A DNA stretch of 64,000 bases from Muribacter muris (GTDB taxonomy: Bacteria; Pseudomonadota; Gammaproteobacteria; Enterobacterales; Pasteurellaceae), in contig NZ_JWIZ01000003.1 of assembly GCF_001038205.1 (NCBI RefSeq), forward strand, positions 1-64,000. Direction: 5' to 3'. Of the stretch, positions 1-10,059 are shown in pieces. The translations under genes and the position numbers were made by a program. The notes under the pieces are model-generated. The model was given only the letters and a program-made list of their open reading frames with translations. It was not told the origin of the DNA and ran no database searches. The stretch's first letter is position 1. Each line of letters opens with the position of its first letter.

Positions 1-96
1 ATCAAATTATTTCAATAGGTTAAAATCCGGACACACGCAGTGTGTCCCTACGAGTGAACAAAAAAACAACTTTGTGCAACTGCTACATAATATTGC
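1..96 (+). repeat. Dispersed intergenic repeat, copy 1
   Basis: This stretch carries the palindrome GGACACACGCAGTGTGTCC near position 30-48 and ends with a ctacataatattgc tail. A nearly identical sequence occurs in reverse orientation at 3662-3756, and a partial copy at 3766-3836. No ORF is visible. It may continue to the left of the window. The palindrome could form a hairpin in RNA, but no function is evident. Confidence 0.75.
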
Positions 97-120
97 AAAA
101 ATGCTAAAATATTTCCACCT

Positions 121-170
121 TTTACTCATTTACTCATTTACTCATTTACTCATTTACTCATTTACTCATT
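121..170 (+). repeat. Octanucleotide tandem repeat (TTTACTCA)6 upstream of hinT
   Basis: Six perfect head-to-tail copies of TTTACTCA plus two more bases occupy 121-170, ending 16 nt before the hinT start codon. A weak promoter-like TAAAAT at 105-110 would place transcription start just before the tract, so the repeat probably lies in the 5' leader rather than between promoter hexamers. Perfect short tandem repeats can change copy number by slippage. Confidence 0.9.
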
Positions 171-186
171 AAAATAAGGAAACATT

Positions 187-546
187 ATGCTTACCAACTA
201 CGAAGAGACAATTTTCAGTAAAATTATCCGCAAAGAAATTCCGGCGGCGATTGTCTATCAAGACGATCTGGTTACCGCCTTTCGTGATATCGCTCCGCAG
301 GCGAAAACCCATATTTTGATTGTGCCGAACAAATTTATCCCGACCGTCAATCACGTTAGCGAAGAAGATGAGCCGGCATTGGGGCGTTTGTTCACCGTGG
401 CGGCAAAAATCGCCAAGCAAGAGGGCATTGATGAAAGCGGCTACCGTTTGATTATGAATTGTAACCAGCACGGCGGGCAGGAAGTGTTCCATATTCATAT
501 GCACTTGGTTGGGGGCGAACCGCTAGGCAAAATGTTGGCGAAATAA
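187..546 (+). CDS. hinT: HIT-family purine nucleoside phosphoramidase HinT
   Basis: HinT hydrolyses AMP-lysine and related purine nucleoside phosphoramidates in the cytoplasm. The 119-residue protein has the histidine-triad signature HIHMH at residues 102-106 and the usual family length. The start is ATG at 187, preceded by AAGGA at 176-180. The gene sits one base before ycfL and is followed by thiK, the same order as in enterobacteria except that lpoB is missing. An octanucleotide tandem repeat lies directly upstream and could make leader length, and so expression, variable. Family assignment is secure; the physiological substrate is not. Confidence 0.95.
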   Translation: MLTNYEETIFSKIIRKEIPAAIVYQDDLVTAFRDIAPQAKTHILIVPNKFIPTVNHVSEEDEPALGRLFTVAAKIAKQEGIDESGYRLIMNCNQHGGQEVFHIHMHLVGGEPLGKMLAK

Positions 547-547
547 G

Positions 548-910
548 ATGGCAAGCCGTTTTTTTCTAATTGCATTTTGCTCACTGCTTTTAACCGCTTG
601 CGGCAGTTCTCCCGTCAGCTATTTGCCGAGCGGGAAGCAGCCGATCGTCAATATTGAGGCACACATTCACGAACGGATTGAGGTGGACGCCCGCAGCGAG
701 CGGTTACAGGTTAAAAACCTTACCCAAGCCGACTTGGCGGTATTCTACAAATTATTTTGGTATGACAAACAGGGCGTTACCCAAACCACAGCGGAGCGTC
801 AGCCGTGGCAGTCGCTATGGCTGCTTCCTCAACAGAGTACAGCCTTGCCCCTGAAAAAACCTACCGAGGAAAGTGTGAATTACCGCATCTATCTGCGTGG
901 GCAGAGGTAA
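548..910 (+). CDS. ycfL: YcfL-like DUF1425 lipoprotein
   Basis: This is a 120-residue predicted outer-membrane lipoprotein. The signal peptide ends in a lipobox LLLTAC with the acylated cysteine at residue 18. The remaining ~100 residues read as one small beta-rich domain resembling the DUF1425/YcfL family, whose function is unknown. The assignment rests on size, lipobox and position between hinT and thiK. Its stop codon overlaps the thiK start (TAATG at 908-912), which suggests translational coupling. The lpoB gene that follows ycfL in Escherichia coli is absent. Confidence 0.8.
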   Translation: MASRFFLIAFCSLLLTACGSSPVSYLPSGKQPIVNIEAHIHERIEVDARSERLQVKNLTQADLAVFYKLFWYDKQGVTQTTAERQPWQSLWLLPQQSTALPLKKPTEESVNYRIYLRGQR

Positions 911-1662
911 TGCCGCTGGATTGGCTGACGCAGACTCGGCGACAAGCGGTACGTTCTGTCGAAAATTTGCCGGGATTGACCGCTTGTAGTCAAAGGGTAG
1001 AGCTGACAAACGGCGAACGTTATGTGCTGCGTCATCAAACTTCACGGGCGAATCGTTGCGGGATAGACTATCGCCAAGAAGCCCACCTGCTTTCGCAGAT
1101 TGCCCCGCTCGGTTTCAGCCCCAAGCCGCTCTATCATACGGAGAAGGCCAGCCTACTCAGTTGGATTGAGGGACAAACGGCAACTGAATTTAGTCCGACG
1201 TTACTCAAAATGTTGGCGTGCCGTTTGGCAACCTTGCATACTTTTGACGTGCAGGCGGAAAAGGGTAGCGAAGCACTTATGCCCTTTGATCTTGCCCAAC
1301 GTTGTCAATTTTTTTGGCAACAGTTAGCCCCTGATGTGCGGCAAAAACTCCCTTTTTCACCACCTTTCCCGACCATTTCACCGTTTAAGCGGGCGATTTG
1401 TCATCACGATCTGCATTTGCAAAATATCGTACTTAACCACGGCGAACTCTTTCTGATTGATTGGGAATATGCCGCCCTCTCCGATCCGGCACTGGATATT
1501 GCTTTATTTTTTGCCGCTAACCCGCTCAATATAACACAGCAAGCGGTTTTTTTACGGCACTATTTTGCAAAAACCGGCTTTGAACCGACCGCTTTCCGTC
1601 TCAAAATGGCACAATATGCGCAGGAAGTGCCGAAATTAAGCCAATTATGGTTTTTGTTGTAG
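910..1662 (+). CDS. thiK: Thiamine kinase / APH-type phosphotransferase
   Basis: The 250-residue protein belongs to the aminoglycoside phosphotransferase-like kinase fold. The catalytic loop HHDLHLQN lies at about residues 165-172, and the metal-binding LIDWEYA segment follows at about 182. In enterobacteria the gene at this place encodes thiamine kinase, which salvages thiamine to thiamine phosphate, and that is the likely role here. I chose ATG at 910 because it overlaps the ycfL stop and gives a family-like N terminus. The longer frame from 805 would run inside ycfL. Substrate specificity is inferred from context, and choline kinase-like activity cannot be excluded. Confidence 0.75.
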   Translation: MPLDWLTQTRRQAVRSVENLPGLTACSQRVELTNGERYVLRHQTSRANRCGIDYRQEAHLLSQIAPLGFSPKPLYHTEKASLLSWIEGQTATEFSPTLLKMLACRLATLHTFDVQAEKGSEALMPFDLAQRCQFFWQQLAPDVRQKLPFSPPFPTISPFKRAICHHDLHLQNIVLNHGELFLIDWEYAALSDPALDIALFFAANPLNITQQAVFLRHYFAKTGFEPTAFRLKMAQYAQEVPKLSQLWFLL

Positions 1663-1717
1663 CCAGACAGACATAAAATCGCTATACTTCGCCCACTTAA
1701 AAAATTTATGTTGATTT

Positions 1718-1757
1718 TTTAGACGAAATTGTTTAAAAAATGTAAACAAACTACACT
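1718..1757 (+). promoter_or_regulatory. Probable potD promoter with a motif shared with the potA upstream region
   Basis: TTGTTT at 1729-1734 and TACACT at 1752-1757 are separated by 17 nt and make a reasonable sigma-70 promoter. The 16-nt sequence TTTAGACGAAATTGTT at 1718-1733 overlaps the -35 hexamer and recurs exactly at 14468-14483, upstream of potA. This suggests a shared operator, but no regulator is known to me for it. Confidence 0.45.
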
Positions 1758-1776
1758 TAGTGAGAGGTAAAAAGAA

Positions 1777-2832
1777 TTGATCAAATCAGGTCGTGCATTG
1801 TTTGCGAAATTGATGGCACTCGCCGTTGCATTTAGCGCAATGAGTGTGCAGGCAGCGGAAAAACTGTATGTCTATAACTGGACGGAGTATGTGCCGTCTT
1901 CATTGTTGGAAAAATTTACCAAGGAAACCGGCATTGAGGTGATTTATTCCACCTTTGAAAGTAATGAGGAAATGTATTCCAAACTGAAATTAACTGATGG
2001 TGCGAGCTACGATTTAGTGTTTCCGTCTAGCTATTACGTCGGCAAAATGGCAAAAGAGGGAATGTTGGCGGAAATTGACAAAAGCCAACTCACTCAGTTT
2101 GAGAATGTCAGTAAAGCCTTGATGGGCAAGCCGTTTGATCCGGAAAACAAATTCTCGCTCCCTTATGTGTACGGACTGACCGGCATCGGCGTGAACAGTG
2201 CGGAGATCGACCCTAACCAGCTAACGAGCTGGGCGGATCTCTGGAAACCCGAATTTAAAGGCAAAGTCTTGCTGATGAACGATGCCCGTGAAGTGTTCCA
2301 TATTGCTCACCTACTAAACGGCACGTCGCCGAACAGCGAAGATGAAGCGGAGATTAAAGCGGCTTATGAGCGTTTAACCCAGTTAGTGCCGAATGTGCTG
2401 GTATTTAATTCCGACTCGCCTGAAATGCCTTATTTGCAAGGGGAAGTAGCGGTTGGAATGCAGTGGACTGGCTCGGCACACCGGGCGAAAAGCGAAAATC
2501 CTGATCTCAAATTTATTTTCCCGAAAGAAGGGGCGGTGATTTGGATGGATAACTACGCAATTCCTAAAAATGCCAAAAATAAAGCGGCGGCACATAAATT
2601 TATTGACTTCTTATTGCGTCCTGAAAGTGCCAAAGAGGTGATTGAAACAATGGGTTTTTCAATGCCGAATGAAAATGTGAAAGCCTTGCTGTCCGAAGAA
2701 ATGGTGAATGACCCTTTGATTTTCCCGCCGCTTGATGAGATCGAGAAAGGCATTTTGCAAAGTGATGTCGGCGAGGCTGTCGATATTTATGAAAAATATT
2801 GGAATTTACTAAGAACCAACAACAACCGTTAG
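1777..2832 (+). CDS. potD: Spermidine/putrescine-binding periplasmic protein PotD
   Basis: The 351-residue protein has a signal peptide of about 27 residues (ending AMSVQAA) followed by [10 protein letters not shown], typical of PotD/PotF solute-binding proteins of ABC transporters. It should deliver polyamines to the PotABC permease encoded far away at 11.6-14.3 kb. The start is TTG at 1777, nine nt after GAGAGG at 1762-1767; no ATG or GTG would leave an intact signal peptide. satP follows after 9 nt and is probably cotranscribed. Whether spermidine or putrescine is preferred cannot be told from the sequence. Confidence 0.92.
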   Translation: MIKSGRALFAKLMALAVAFSAMSVQAAEKLYVYNWTEYVPSSLLEKFTKETGIEVIYSTFESNEEMYSKLKLTDGASYDLVFPSSYYVGKMAKEGMLAEIDKSQLTQFENVSKALMGKPFDPENKFSLPYVYGLTGIGVNSAEIDPNQLTSWADLWKPEFKGKVLLMNDAREVFHIAHLLNGTSPNSEDEAEIKAAYERLTQLVPNVLVFNSDSPEMPYLQGEVAVGMQWTGSAHRAKSENPDLKFIFPKEGAVIWMDNYAIPKNAKNKAAAHKFIDFLLRPESAKEVIETMGFSMPNENVKALLSEEMVNDPLIFPPLDEIEKGILQSDVGEAVDIYEKYWNLLRTNNNR

Positions 2833-2841
2833 GAGGCTAAA

Positions 2842-3411
2842 ATGTCAACACACAACTTAACTACAGCAAACCCGGGTCCACTTGGTTTATGCGGTTTCGC
2901 ACTGACGACTTGGTTACTGAGCTTAATCAATAACGGCACATTTGGCGGCGAAAATGTCGGCTTGGTGCTAGCGATGGGCTTTGCCTTTGGCGGTACGGCA
3001 CAGATGATTGCGGGAATGTTTGAATTTTCAAAAGGCAACAGCTTTGGCTTTACTGCATTTATCAGCTACGGCGCATTTTGGTGGTCGTTTGCGTTATTCA
3101 AGGTCTTTTTTGCAGCAAGTGTATCGGCGGAATTTGTCGGCTGGTACTTGGTTGCGTGGGGGACGTTCACCCTAATGATGTTTATCGGCACTTTAGCTAA
3201 GGCTCGTGCGTTACAAGCGATTTTCTTGGCATTAACCATCACTTTCTACCTGTTGGCAGCCGGTGATTTTACCCATAATGCCACCCTTACCCATATCGGC
3301 GGTAACTTCGGCTTATTAACCGCATTATTAGCGTTCTATTTAGCGGCAGCGGAAATTATCAACGAAAGTTTCGGTCGTACCGTATTGCCGATTGGCGCGC
3401 CAAAAGCCTAA
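2842..3411 (+). CDS. satP: Acetate/succinate transporter, GPR1/FUN34/YaaH family
   Basis: This is a 189-residue inner-membrane protein with about six hydrophobic segments. The family signature NPGPLGLCGFAL lies at residues 10-21. YaaH/SatP proteins import acetate and succinate with protons. The RBS AGGAGG lies at 2831-2836 and overlaps the potD stop region. Cotranscription with potD is likely from the 9-nt gap. A terminator hairpin follows at 3577-3605. The family call is firm; the substrate is inferred from characterised members. Confidence 0.88.
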   Translation: MSTHNLTTANPGPLGLCGFALTTWLLSLINNGTFGGENVGLVLAMGFAFGGTAQMIAGMFEFSKGNSFGFTAFISYGAFWWSFALFKVFFAASVSAEFVGWYLVAWGTFTLMMFIGTLAKARALQAIFLALTITFYLLAAGDFTHNATLTHIGGNFGLLTALLAFYLAAAEIINESFGRTVLPIGAPKA

Positions 3412-3576
3412 TTGCAAGCGGTCGGATTAGCCGAAAAGATTGCACTTTAGCAACGCTTTAGTGATGAACGCCACTCTGGTGTTGGTGAAAACAGATTGAA
3501 ATGATTTTACTAATAGCCTGTGTGGTTGTTCCTCAAAGTTAAAGCATCAATGTTATGCAACGGCTATTCAATATTG

Positions 3577-3605
3577 AAAACCCATCGTAGAAACGATGGG
3601 TTTTA
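3577..3605 (+). terminator. Rho-independent terminator downstream of satP
   Basis: A perfect stem CCCATCG/CGATGGG with loop TAGAAA is preceded by AAAA and followed by TTTTAT. It lies about 165 nt after the satP stop. Confidence 0.85.
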
Positions 3606-3661
3606 TATTTTTCTTCGATTGTTTGCAAAGAAATAATGCAATATATTAAGGAGCATATTTA

Positions 3662-3756
3662 GCAATATTATGTACCAGTTGCACAAAGTTGTTTTTTATT
3701 CGCTCGTAGGGACACACGCAGTGTGTCCGGATTTTAACCTATTGAAATAATTTGAT
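3662..3756 (-). repeat. Dispersed intergenic repeat, copy 2 (inverted)
   Basis: The reverse complement of this stretch matches 1-96 almost base for base, with differences only at a few positions in the middle. It carries the same GGACACACGCAGTGTGTCC palindrome. With copy 1 it forms a ~95-bp inverted repeat bracketing hinT to satP. Confidence 0.8.
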
Positions 3757-3765
3757 TTTTATAAA

Positions 3766-3836
3766 GGACACACGCAATGTGTCCCTAATTCTGTTAAAAT
3801 GTCTATTTTTGTGCATTTGCTACATAATACTGCACT
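3766..3836 (+). repeat. Dispersed intergenic repeat, copy 3 (partial)
   Basis: This copy lies in the same orientation as copy 1 and ten bases after copy 2. The palindrome is slightly decayed (GGACACACGCAATGTGTCC) and it ends with tgctacataatactgca. The whole 3412-3891 interval holds only the terminator and these repeat copies. Confidence 0.65.
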
Positions 3837-3891
3837 TTAGATTGAGGCGGGCTATATCTGACTACGCTTAGCCCCCCTTCAACCATACCGA

Positions 3892-6066
3892 TTATTTTTT
3901 CAATAATCTTTGGCTATTGAGCACCACCGTAACCGAAGAGAGAGCCATTGCTGCTGCGGCAATCATCGGATTAAGCAACCAGCCGGTAACGGGATAAAGC
4001 ACGCCGGCAGCTAACGGAATGCTGATCGCATTGTACACAAATGCACCAAACAGACTTTGTTTCATATTGGCTAACACCTGTTTGGAGAACGGCAAAACGG
4101 CGGCTAACGGCTGAAGCCCGCTTTGCATCAGGGATAGATCGGCGGTTTCCACGGCAATTTCACTGCCGTGATACATCGCAATGCCGACATTAGCTTGGGC
4201 GAGAGCAGGGCTATCGTTGATGCCATCACCGATCATTGCTACCTTTCTCCTCTCTGCTTGTAAACCTTGAATATGTACAGCTTTTTGTTCCGGCAGTACC
4301 TCGGCAATCACCTGTTCAATTCCCAGCTGCGAAGCGTAATATTCCGCGGTTTGTTGGCGATCACCCGTGAGCATCAGACATTGATAGCCTTGGGCGTGAA
4401 ATTGGGCGATCACTTGCTTGGCTTCTGGGCGGAGCTGATCGGCTAAATAAAAAACGCCGAGAGTGCGGTTATCCACCGCGATAAACACTTGCGTGCCAAC
4501 CGATTTTGAGTGAATGAGTTGCTGTTGCTCGGTGTCGGTGAGTGTCTCTCGGAATAAGGCAAAATGCCGATTACCGATTTGAACGTTGGCAGTGCCGTTA
4601 TCTGCCATAATCCCTTGCCCTTTCACGATTTGAATATTGTTCAGCGTGCAAGCGGTGTGTTGTGTGCAAAATGTTACAATGGCTTTGGCTATCGGGTGAG
4701 ATGCGTGCTGCTCAAGGCTTTTGGCAAGGCGGAGTAATTCATCTCGATCCGCATTGTTAAAGGTGTCAAAGCGGCTGACCTGCATTTCACCGGTGGTGAG
4801 CGTCCCTGTTTTATCGAACACGAGGGTATCGACTTCACTGCCGGCTTGTAACGCCTCAATGTTGCGGACTAACACCCCCAATTCTGCGGCACGGGCAACG
4901 CCGGCAATGGTGGAAAGGGGGATCGCCAGTCCTAAAGCACAGGGGCAGGCTATAATCAGCACGGTGGTGAAAACAGACAGGGCAAAATCAAACTCTTTGC
5001 CGAGTAGCAGCCAAATAGCCGCACTGATTACGGCAAGGCTGACGACAACCGGCACAAAAACCGCGGCGACTTTATCGACCCACTGGGCAAGCGGCGGTTT
5101 ACTGGACTGGGCGTGGCGAACCGCGTGAATAATGCGGGCAAGGGCGGTTTGTGCGCCGACTTGCTCGGCAATGTACACCCCAGCACCGTCTTGCACCAGT
5201 GTGCCGGCACGCACTTTTGCACCGGCTTTTTTCTCAATCGGCAAGGCTTCGCCGGTCAGCATTGATTCGTCCACCCAAATTGTGCCGCTTTCCACTATAC
5301 CGTCCACCGCCAGTCGATCGCCCGTGTGTGCTTGAAGGCGCATCATCGGTTTGATTGCTTTAACCGGCAACGGTTTTGCAAGATCTCCGTCTAAAACGAC
5401 CGCTTGTTGCGGGGCGAGATCGAGCAATTTTTCTAAGGCGAGGGAAGAACGCTGCTTGGCTTTCAGCTCTAAAAATTTGCCGAGATTTAAAAAGCCGATA
5501 ATCATCACGCTGGCTTCATAATAAAGGTGTGCTTGCGAGCTGGGATTGAGCGTTAAATAAAATGAGTAGAGGAAAGCTACGCCGGTACTGAGGGCAATAA
5601 GTGTATCCATCGTGGCGGCACGATTTTTCAGGCTATGCCACGCTCCCGTGAAAAAATGCCGCCCGCTCGCATACATTGTGCAGGCGGTAACGCCCGCCCA
5701 CATTAGCCAAATCGGGCGGTTTGCCTCGCTGACAGTCATTCCTCCTATCAACCCATAGCCCATTAGCGCAAAGCCAACGGCAAGGGCTAGGCTGAATTGG
5801 CGCTTTTTATGGGTGAGCATTGCTTGGGTTTGCTGCTGTTGCTTCTCCCGCCGTGTTTGCTCGCTTTCCAATAATTCTGCGCCAAACCCGATTTTTGTTA
5901 CCGCTTGAATCACCGCATCGGCACTCACATTCCCTTGTACAAAGGCAGTTTGATCCGCCAAATTGACCGATGCCAATTCGACGTTAGGCAGCCGCCCGAT
6001 CACGGTTTCAACTCGGCGAACACAGGCAGCGCAGTGTAAGCCGTTGAGTAAAAATTGCTGTTCCAT
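3892..6066 (-). CDS. copA: Copper-exporting P1B-type ATPase
   Basis: CopA pumps Cu(I) out of the cytoplasm at the cost of ATP. The 724-residue protein has one N-terminal heavy-metal domain (CAAC at 12-15), membrane helices, the actuator motif TGEA (271-274), the metal-site CPC (374-376), the phosphorylation motif DKTGT (418-422), the nucleotide-domain HP (457-458) and GDGIND (613-618). CPC plus a single metal-binding domain fits the Cu(I) group. It lies 36 nt downstream of copZ on the same strand and probably shares its CueR-controlled promoter. Silver may also be a substrate. Confidence 0.95.
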   Translation of the reverse strand: MEQQFLLNGLHCAACVRRVETVIGRLPNVELASVNLADQTAFVQGNVSADAVIQAVTKIGFGAELLESEQTRREKQQQQTQAMLTHKKRQFSLALAVGFALMGYGLIGGMTVSEANRPIWLMWAGVTACTMYASGRHFFTGAWHSLKNRAATMDTLIALSTGVAFLYSFYLTLNPSSQAHLYYEASVMIIGFLNLGKFLELKAKQRSSLALEKLLDLAPQQAVVLDGDLAKPLPVKAIKPMMRLQAHTGDRLAVDGIVESGTIWVDESMLTGEALPIEKKAGAKVRAGTLVQDGAGVYIAEQVGAQTALARIIHAVRHAQSSKPPLAQWVDKVAAVFVPVVVSLAVISAAIWLLLGKEFDFALSVFTTVLIIACPCALGLAIPLSTIAGVARAAELGVLVRNIEALQAGSEVDTLVFDKTGTLTTGEMQVSRFDTFNNADRDELLRLAKSLEQHASHPIAKAIVTFCTQHTACTLNNIQIVKGQGIMADNGTANVQIGNRHFALFRETLTDTEQQQLIHSKSVGTQVFIAVDNRTLGVFYLADQLRPEAKQVIAQFHAQGYQCLMLTGDRQQTAEYYASQLGIEQVIAEVLPEQKAVHIQGLQAERRKVAMIGDGINDSPALAQANVGIAMYHGSEIAVETADLSLMQSGLQPLAAVLPFSKQVLANMKQSLFGAFVYNAISIPLAAGVLYPVTGWLLNPMIAAAAMALSSVTVVLNSQRLLKK

Positions 6067-6102
6067 TGTTGCTCCTGCGGTTTAACAAGCGGTCAGTTTC
6101 GG

Positions 6103-6303
6103 CTAGATTTTTGCATCAAAACCGATGTCGATGACGGTATCAATTAACGTTTGAGCCTCTTCTTCGCTCTCAATCACGGCAGTTTGAGCGGCTAAATCAA
6201 CAGACACTCGGCGGACGGTCGGTAATTGGTTGAGGGCGTTTTCAACGCTTTTGACGCAGTGTTGGCAGTGTAAACCGCCGAGTTTTAATGTGGTTGTTAC
6301 CAT
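6103..6303 (-). CDS. copZ: Small HMA-domain copper chaperone
   Basis: This 66-residue protein is a single heavy-metal-associated domain with the CxxC motif GLHCQHC (Cys13 and Cys16). It probably hands Cu(I) to CopA or buffers it. I chose the ATG at 6303, which has GAGGAAAAC just upstream. The earlier ATG at 6342 overlaps the predicted -10 hexamer and cannot be translated from that promoter. Copper specificity is inferred from the neighbouring copA and cueR. Confidence 0.88.
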   Translation of the reverse strand: MVTTTLKLGGLHCQHCVKSVENALNQLPTVRRVSVDLAAQTAVIESEEEAQTLIDTVIDIGFDAKI

Positions 6304-6337
6304 TTTGTTTTCCTCTTGAGTTTGATAAAGTAGCTGC

Positions 6338-6368
6338 ATCATAAACCTTTACCCTAAGTTAAAGTCAA
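6338..6368 (-). promoter_or_regulatory. MerR/CueR-type promoter of copZ-copA
   Basis: Read on the minus strand, TTGACT (6363-6368) and TATGAT (6338-6343) are separated by 19 bp, the overlong spacer typical of MerR-family promoters. The spacer and its edge contain the dyad CTTTA/TAAAG. It lies exactly between the divergent copZ and cueR genes. Confidence 0.8.
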
Positions 6369-6373
6369 GCATA

Positions 6374-6769
6374 ATGAATATTAGTCAAGCCTCTAAACTT
6401 AGCGGGCTTTCCGCCAAACAAATTCGAGATTATGAAAAAGCAGGGCTGCTGCCTGAAATGGCACGTTCGGCATCGGGCTACCGCCTTTATAGCGATAAGA
6501 TGTTGGCGCGGTTACATTTTATCGGCAATGCCCGTAAAGTCGGCTTTTCCCTTGCCCAAATCGGTGAGTTGTTAAAATTAAATGACGATAGTCAGCGTTC
6601 CAGCCGTGAGGTAAAACAGCTTACCGAACAGCATATCCTTGAATTAAAAGCGAAAATTGCCGATTTGGAGGCAATGGTTTCCTTGTTACAGAGTTGGCAT
6701 TGCGCCTGTCAAGGCAACGAAAAGCCGGAATGTTCCATTTTACAAGGGCTGGAAAAGCATAATTTTTGA
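6374..6769 (+). CDS. cueR: CueR-like copper-responsive MerR-family regulator
   Basis: This is a 131-residue MerR-family activator. It has an N-terminal winged helix (ASKLSGLSAKQIRDYEKAGL), a coiled-coil dimerisation helix, and a C-terminal metal loop with Cys110, Cys112 and Cys120. In Escherichia coli CueR, Cys112 and Cys120 bind Cu(I), Ag(I) or Au(I). It is divergent from copZ-copA across a 19-bp-spacer promoter and so most likely activates them. The start ATG at 6374 gives the canonical N terminus. Confidence 0.9.
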   Translation: MNISQASKLSGLSAKQIRDYEKAGLLPEMARSASGYRLYSDKMLARLHFIGNARKVGFSLAQIGELLKLNDDSQRSSREVKQLTEQHILELKAKIADLEAMVSLLQSWHCACQGNEKPECSILQGLEKHNF

Positions 6770-6795
6770 TTGTCCCGTTTCGACTAATTCGTTAA

Positions 6796-8745
<1,950 letters not shown>

Positions 8746-8746
8746 G

Positions 8747-9892
8747 ATGAAACGCGGCTTTGTTTGCGGGTTGCTGTTGGTAGCTTTGTCAGTAGGTGCA
8801 AAAGAGAGTGCAGAGCGTGTAGTACCGGCAGGGGGAATTGATAAAGCCTTGTTAGGACAAATTCTGTTCTTCGATCATCGGCTTTCATTTAACGGCACGC
8901 AAAATTGTGCGACGTGCCATAACCCTGATGCCGCTTTTATTGATACTCGCCAAAATAGTGGGCAGGGAATGGTGTCGCAAGGGGATAATCCCGCACTATT
9001 TGGTGTGCGTAACTCGCCGACTATTCTCTATGCGAGATTTTCGCCCGAATTTCATTTCGATCCCGAAAGCCAAAGCTATATCGGCGGGCAGTTTTGGGAC
9101 GGTCGGGCGGATAATTTGCAAAAACAAGCCGGAATGCCACCGCTTGATCCATTAGAAATGGGAATGCCCGATGAACTAAGCCTCGCTAAACGGCTATTAT
9201 ATACGCCGATGTATGTTAATCTTCTTACCCAACATTACGGCGAGAAAGTTTGGAATACGGTTGATGATGTATATAGCGCAATGGAAGATGCGTTAGCCAC
9301 GTTCCAAAAAGAGAGCGCACTGCTTGCGCCGTTTGATTCGAAATACGATAGATCCCTCAAAGGAGAATATAGACTGACGCCGCTTGAGGCACAAGGCAAA
9401 GAACTCTTTTTTAATCCCGAAAAAACACATTGCAGCCGTTGCCACCTTAGACATTCCGATCAACCTCATTCTCAAGAAACCTTTACCAATTACCATTATG
9501 AAAATATTGGCGTGCCGAGTAATCCTGCGTTAATCAAGCATAATGGCTTGCCTGCCGATTATATCGACCGAGGGTTGGGAGGCAATCCTAAGGCTGCGGG
9601 CGATCCTCACCAAATGGGCAAGTTTAAAGTACCGACCCTGCGCAATGTTGCCGTAACTCCGCCTTATATGCACAATGGGGTATTTAAAGAACTGAAAACA
9701 GTGTTGCTTTATTTGGATAGTTTCAATAATCCGAAACGAAAGAATAACCCTGAAACCAATCAGCCTTGGGCGGAAGCCGAGTACCCGCCGACTGTGGCGC
9801 ATAAAATGTTAAAAGCCCCTCCGCTTTCCGATGCCGAGATTGAGGCTTTGGAAGCATTTTTAAAGACATTAACAGATGCCCGTTATGAGTAA
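8747..9892 (+). CDS. Di-haem cytochrome c peroxidase family protein
   Basis: This is a 381-residue exported protein. A short signal peptide (residues 1 to about 18) precedes two c-type haem sites, CATCH at 54-58 and CSRCH at 229-233. The order and the distal YMHNG segment fit the bacterial cytochrome c peroxidase/MauG superfamily, which reduces H2O2 in the periplasm or performs related oxidations. The start ATG at 8747 lies one base after the parE stop, so translation may be coupled. A longer frame from 8684 would overlap parE and lose the signal peptide. The electron donor and true substrate are unknown. Confidence 0.85.
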   Translation: MKRGFVCGLLLVALSVGAKESAERVVPAGGIDKALLGQILFFDHRLSFNGTQNCATCHNPDAAFIDTRQNSGQGMVSQGDNPALFGVRNSPTILYARFSPEFHFDPESQSYIGGQFWDGRADNLQKQAGMPPLDPLEMGMPDELSLAKRLLYTPMYVNLLTQHYGEKVWNTVDDVYSAMEDALATFQKESALLAPFDSKYDRSLKGEYRLTPLEAQGKELFFNPEKTHCSRCHLRHSDQPHSQETFTNYHYENIGVPSNPALIKHNGLPADYIDRGLGGNPKAAGDPHQMGKFKVPTLRNVAVTPPYMHNGVFKELKTVLLYLDSFNNPKRKNNPETNQPWAEAEYPPTVAHKMLKAPPLSDAEIEALEAFLKTLTDARYE

Positions 9893-9982
9893 GACTTGAG
9901 AGTGCTTGAGCAAGGGTTCTCGCCCAAATTCATAAAATGCGCTCCATAAACGGTTTTTCTTTTAGAATTGACATAAATTCGG

Positions 9983-10004
9983 TAGAATACGCAAACGTTT
10001 GCGA
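9983..10004 (+). promoter_or_regulatory. PurR-type operator and -10 element upstream of purD
   Basis: ACGCAAACGTTTGCGA at 9989-10004 is a near-perfect PurR palindrome. It directly follows TAGAAT at 9983-9988, a plausible -10 hexamer, so a bound repressor would sit at the transcription start. Confidence 0.8.
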
Positions 10005-10059
10005 TTTAAGCAAGCGGTTGAATTTATCCCCTTTTTTGCAATTATCTTGAGAGAAATTT

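Noticed and set aside
121..170. Octamer tract as a CRISPR array
   Set aside because: The units are directly adjacent without spacers and only eight bases long, so it is a simple tandem repeat.
805..909. Longer N terminus of thiK from 805
   Set aside because: It would lie wholly within ycfL, and the ATG at 910 overlapping the ycfL stop gives a family-like start.
6304..6342. Upstream ATG of copZ at 6342
   Set aside because: It overlaps the predicted -10 hexamer of the MerR-type promoter; the ATG at 6303 has a good RBS.
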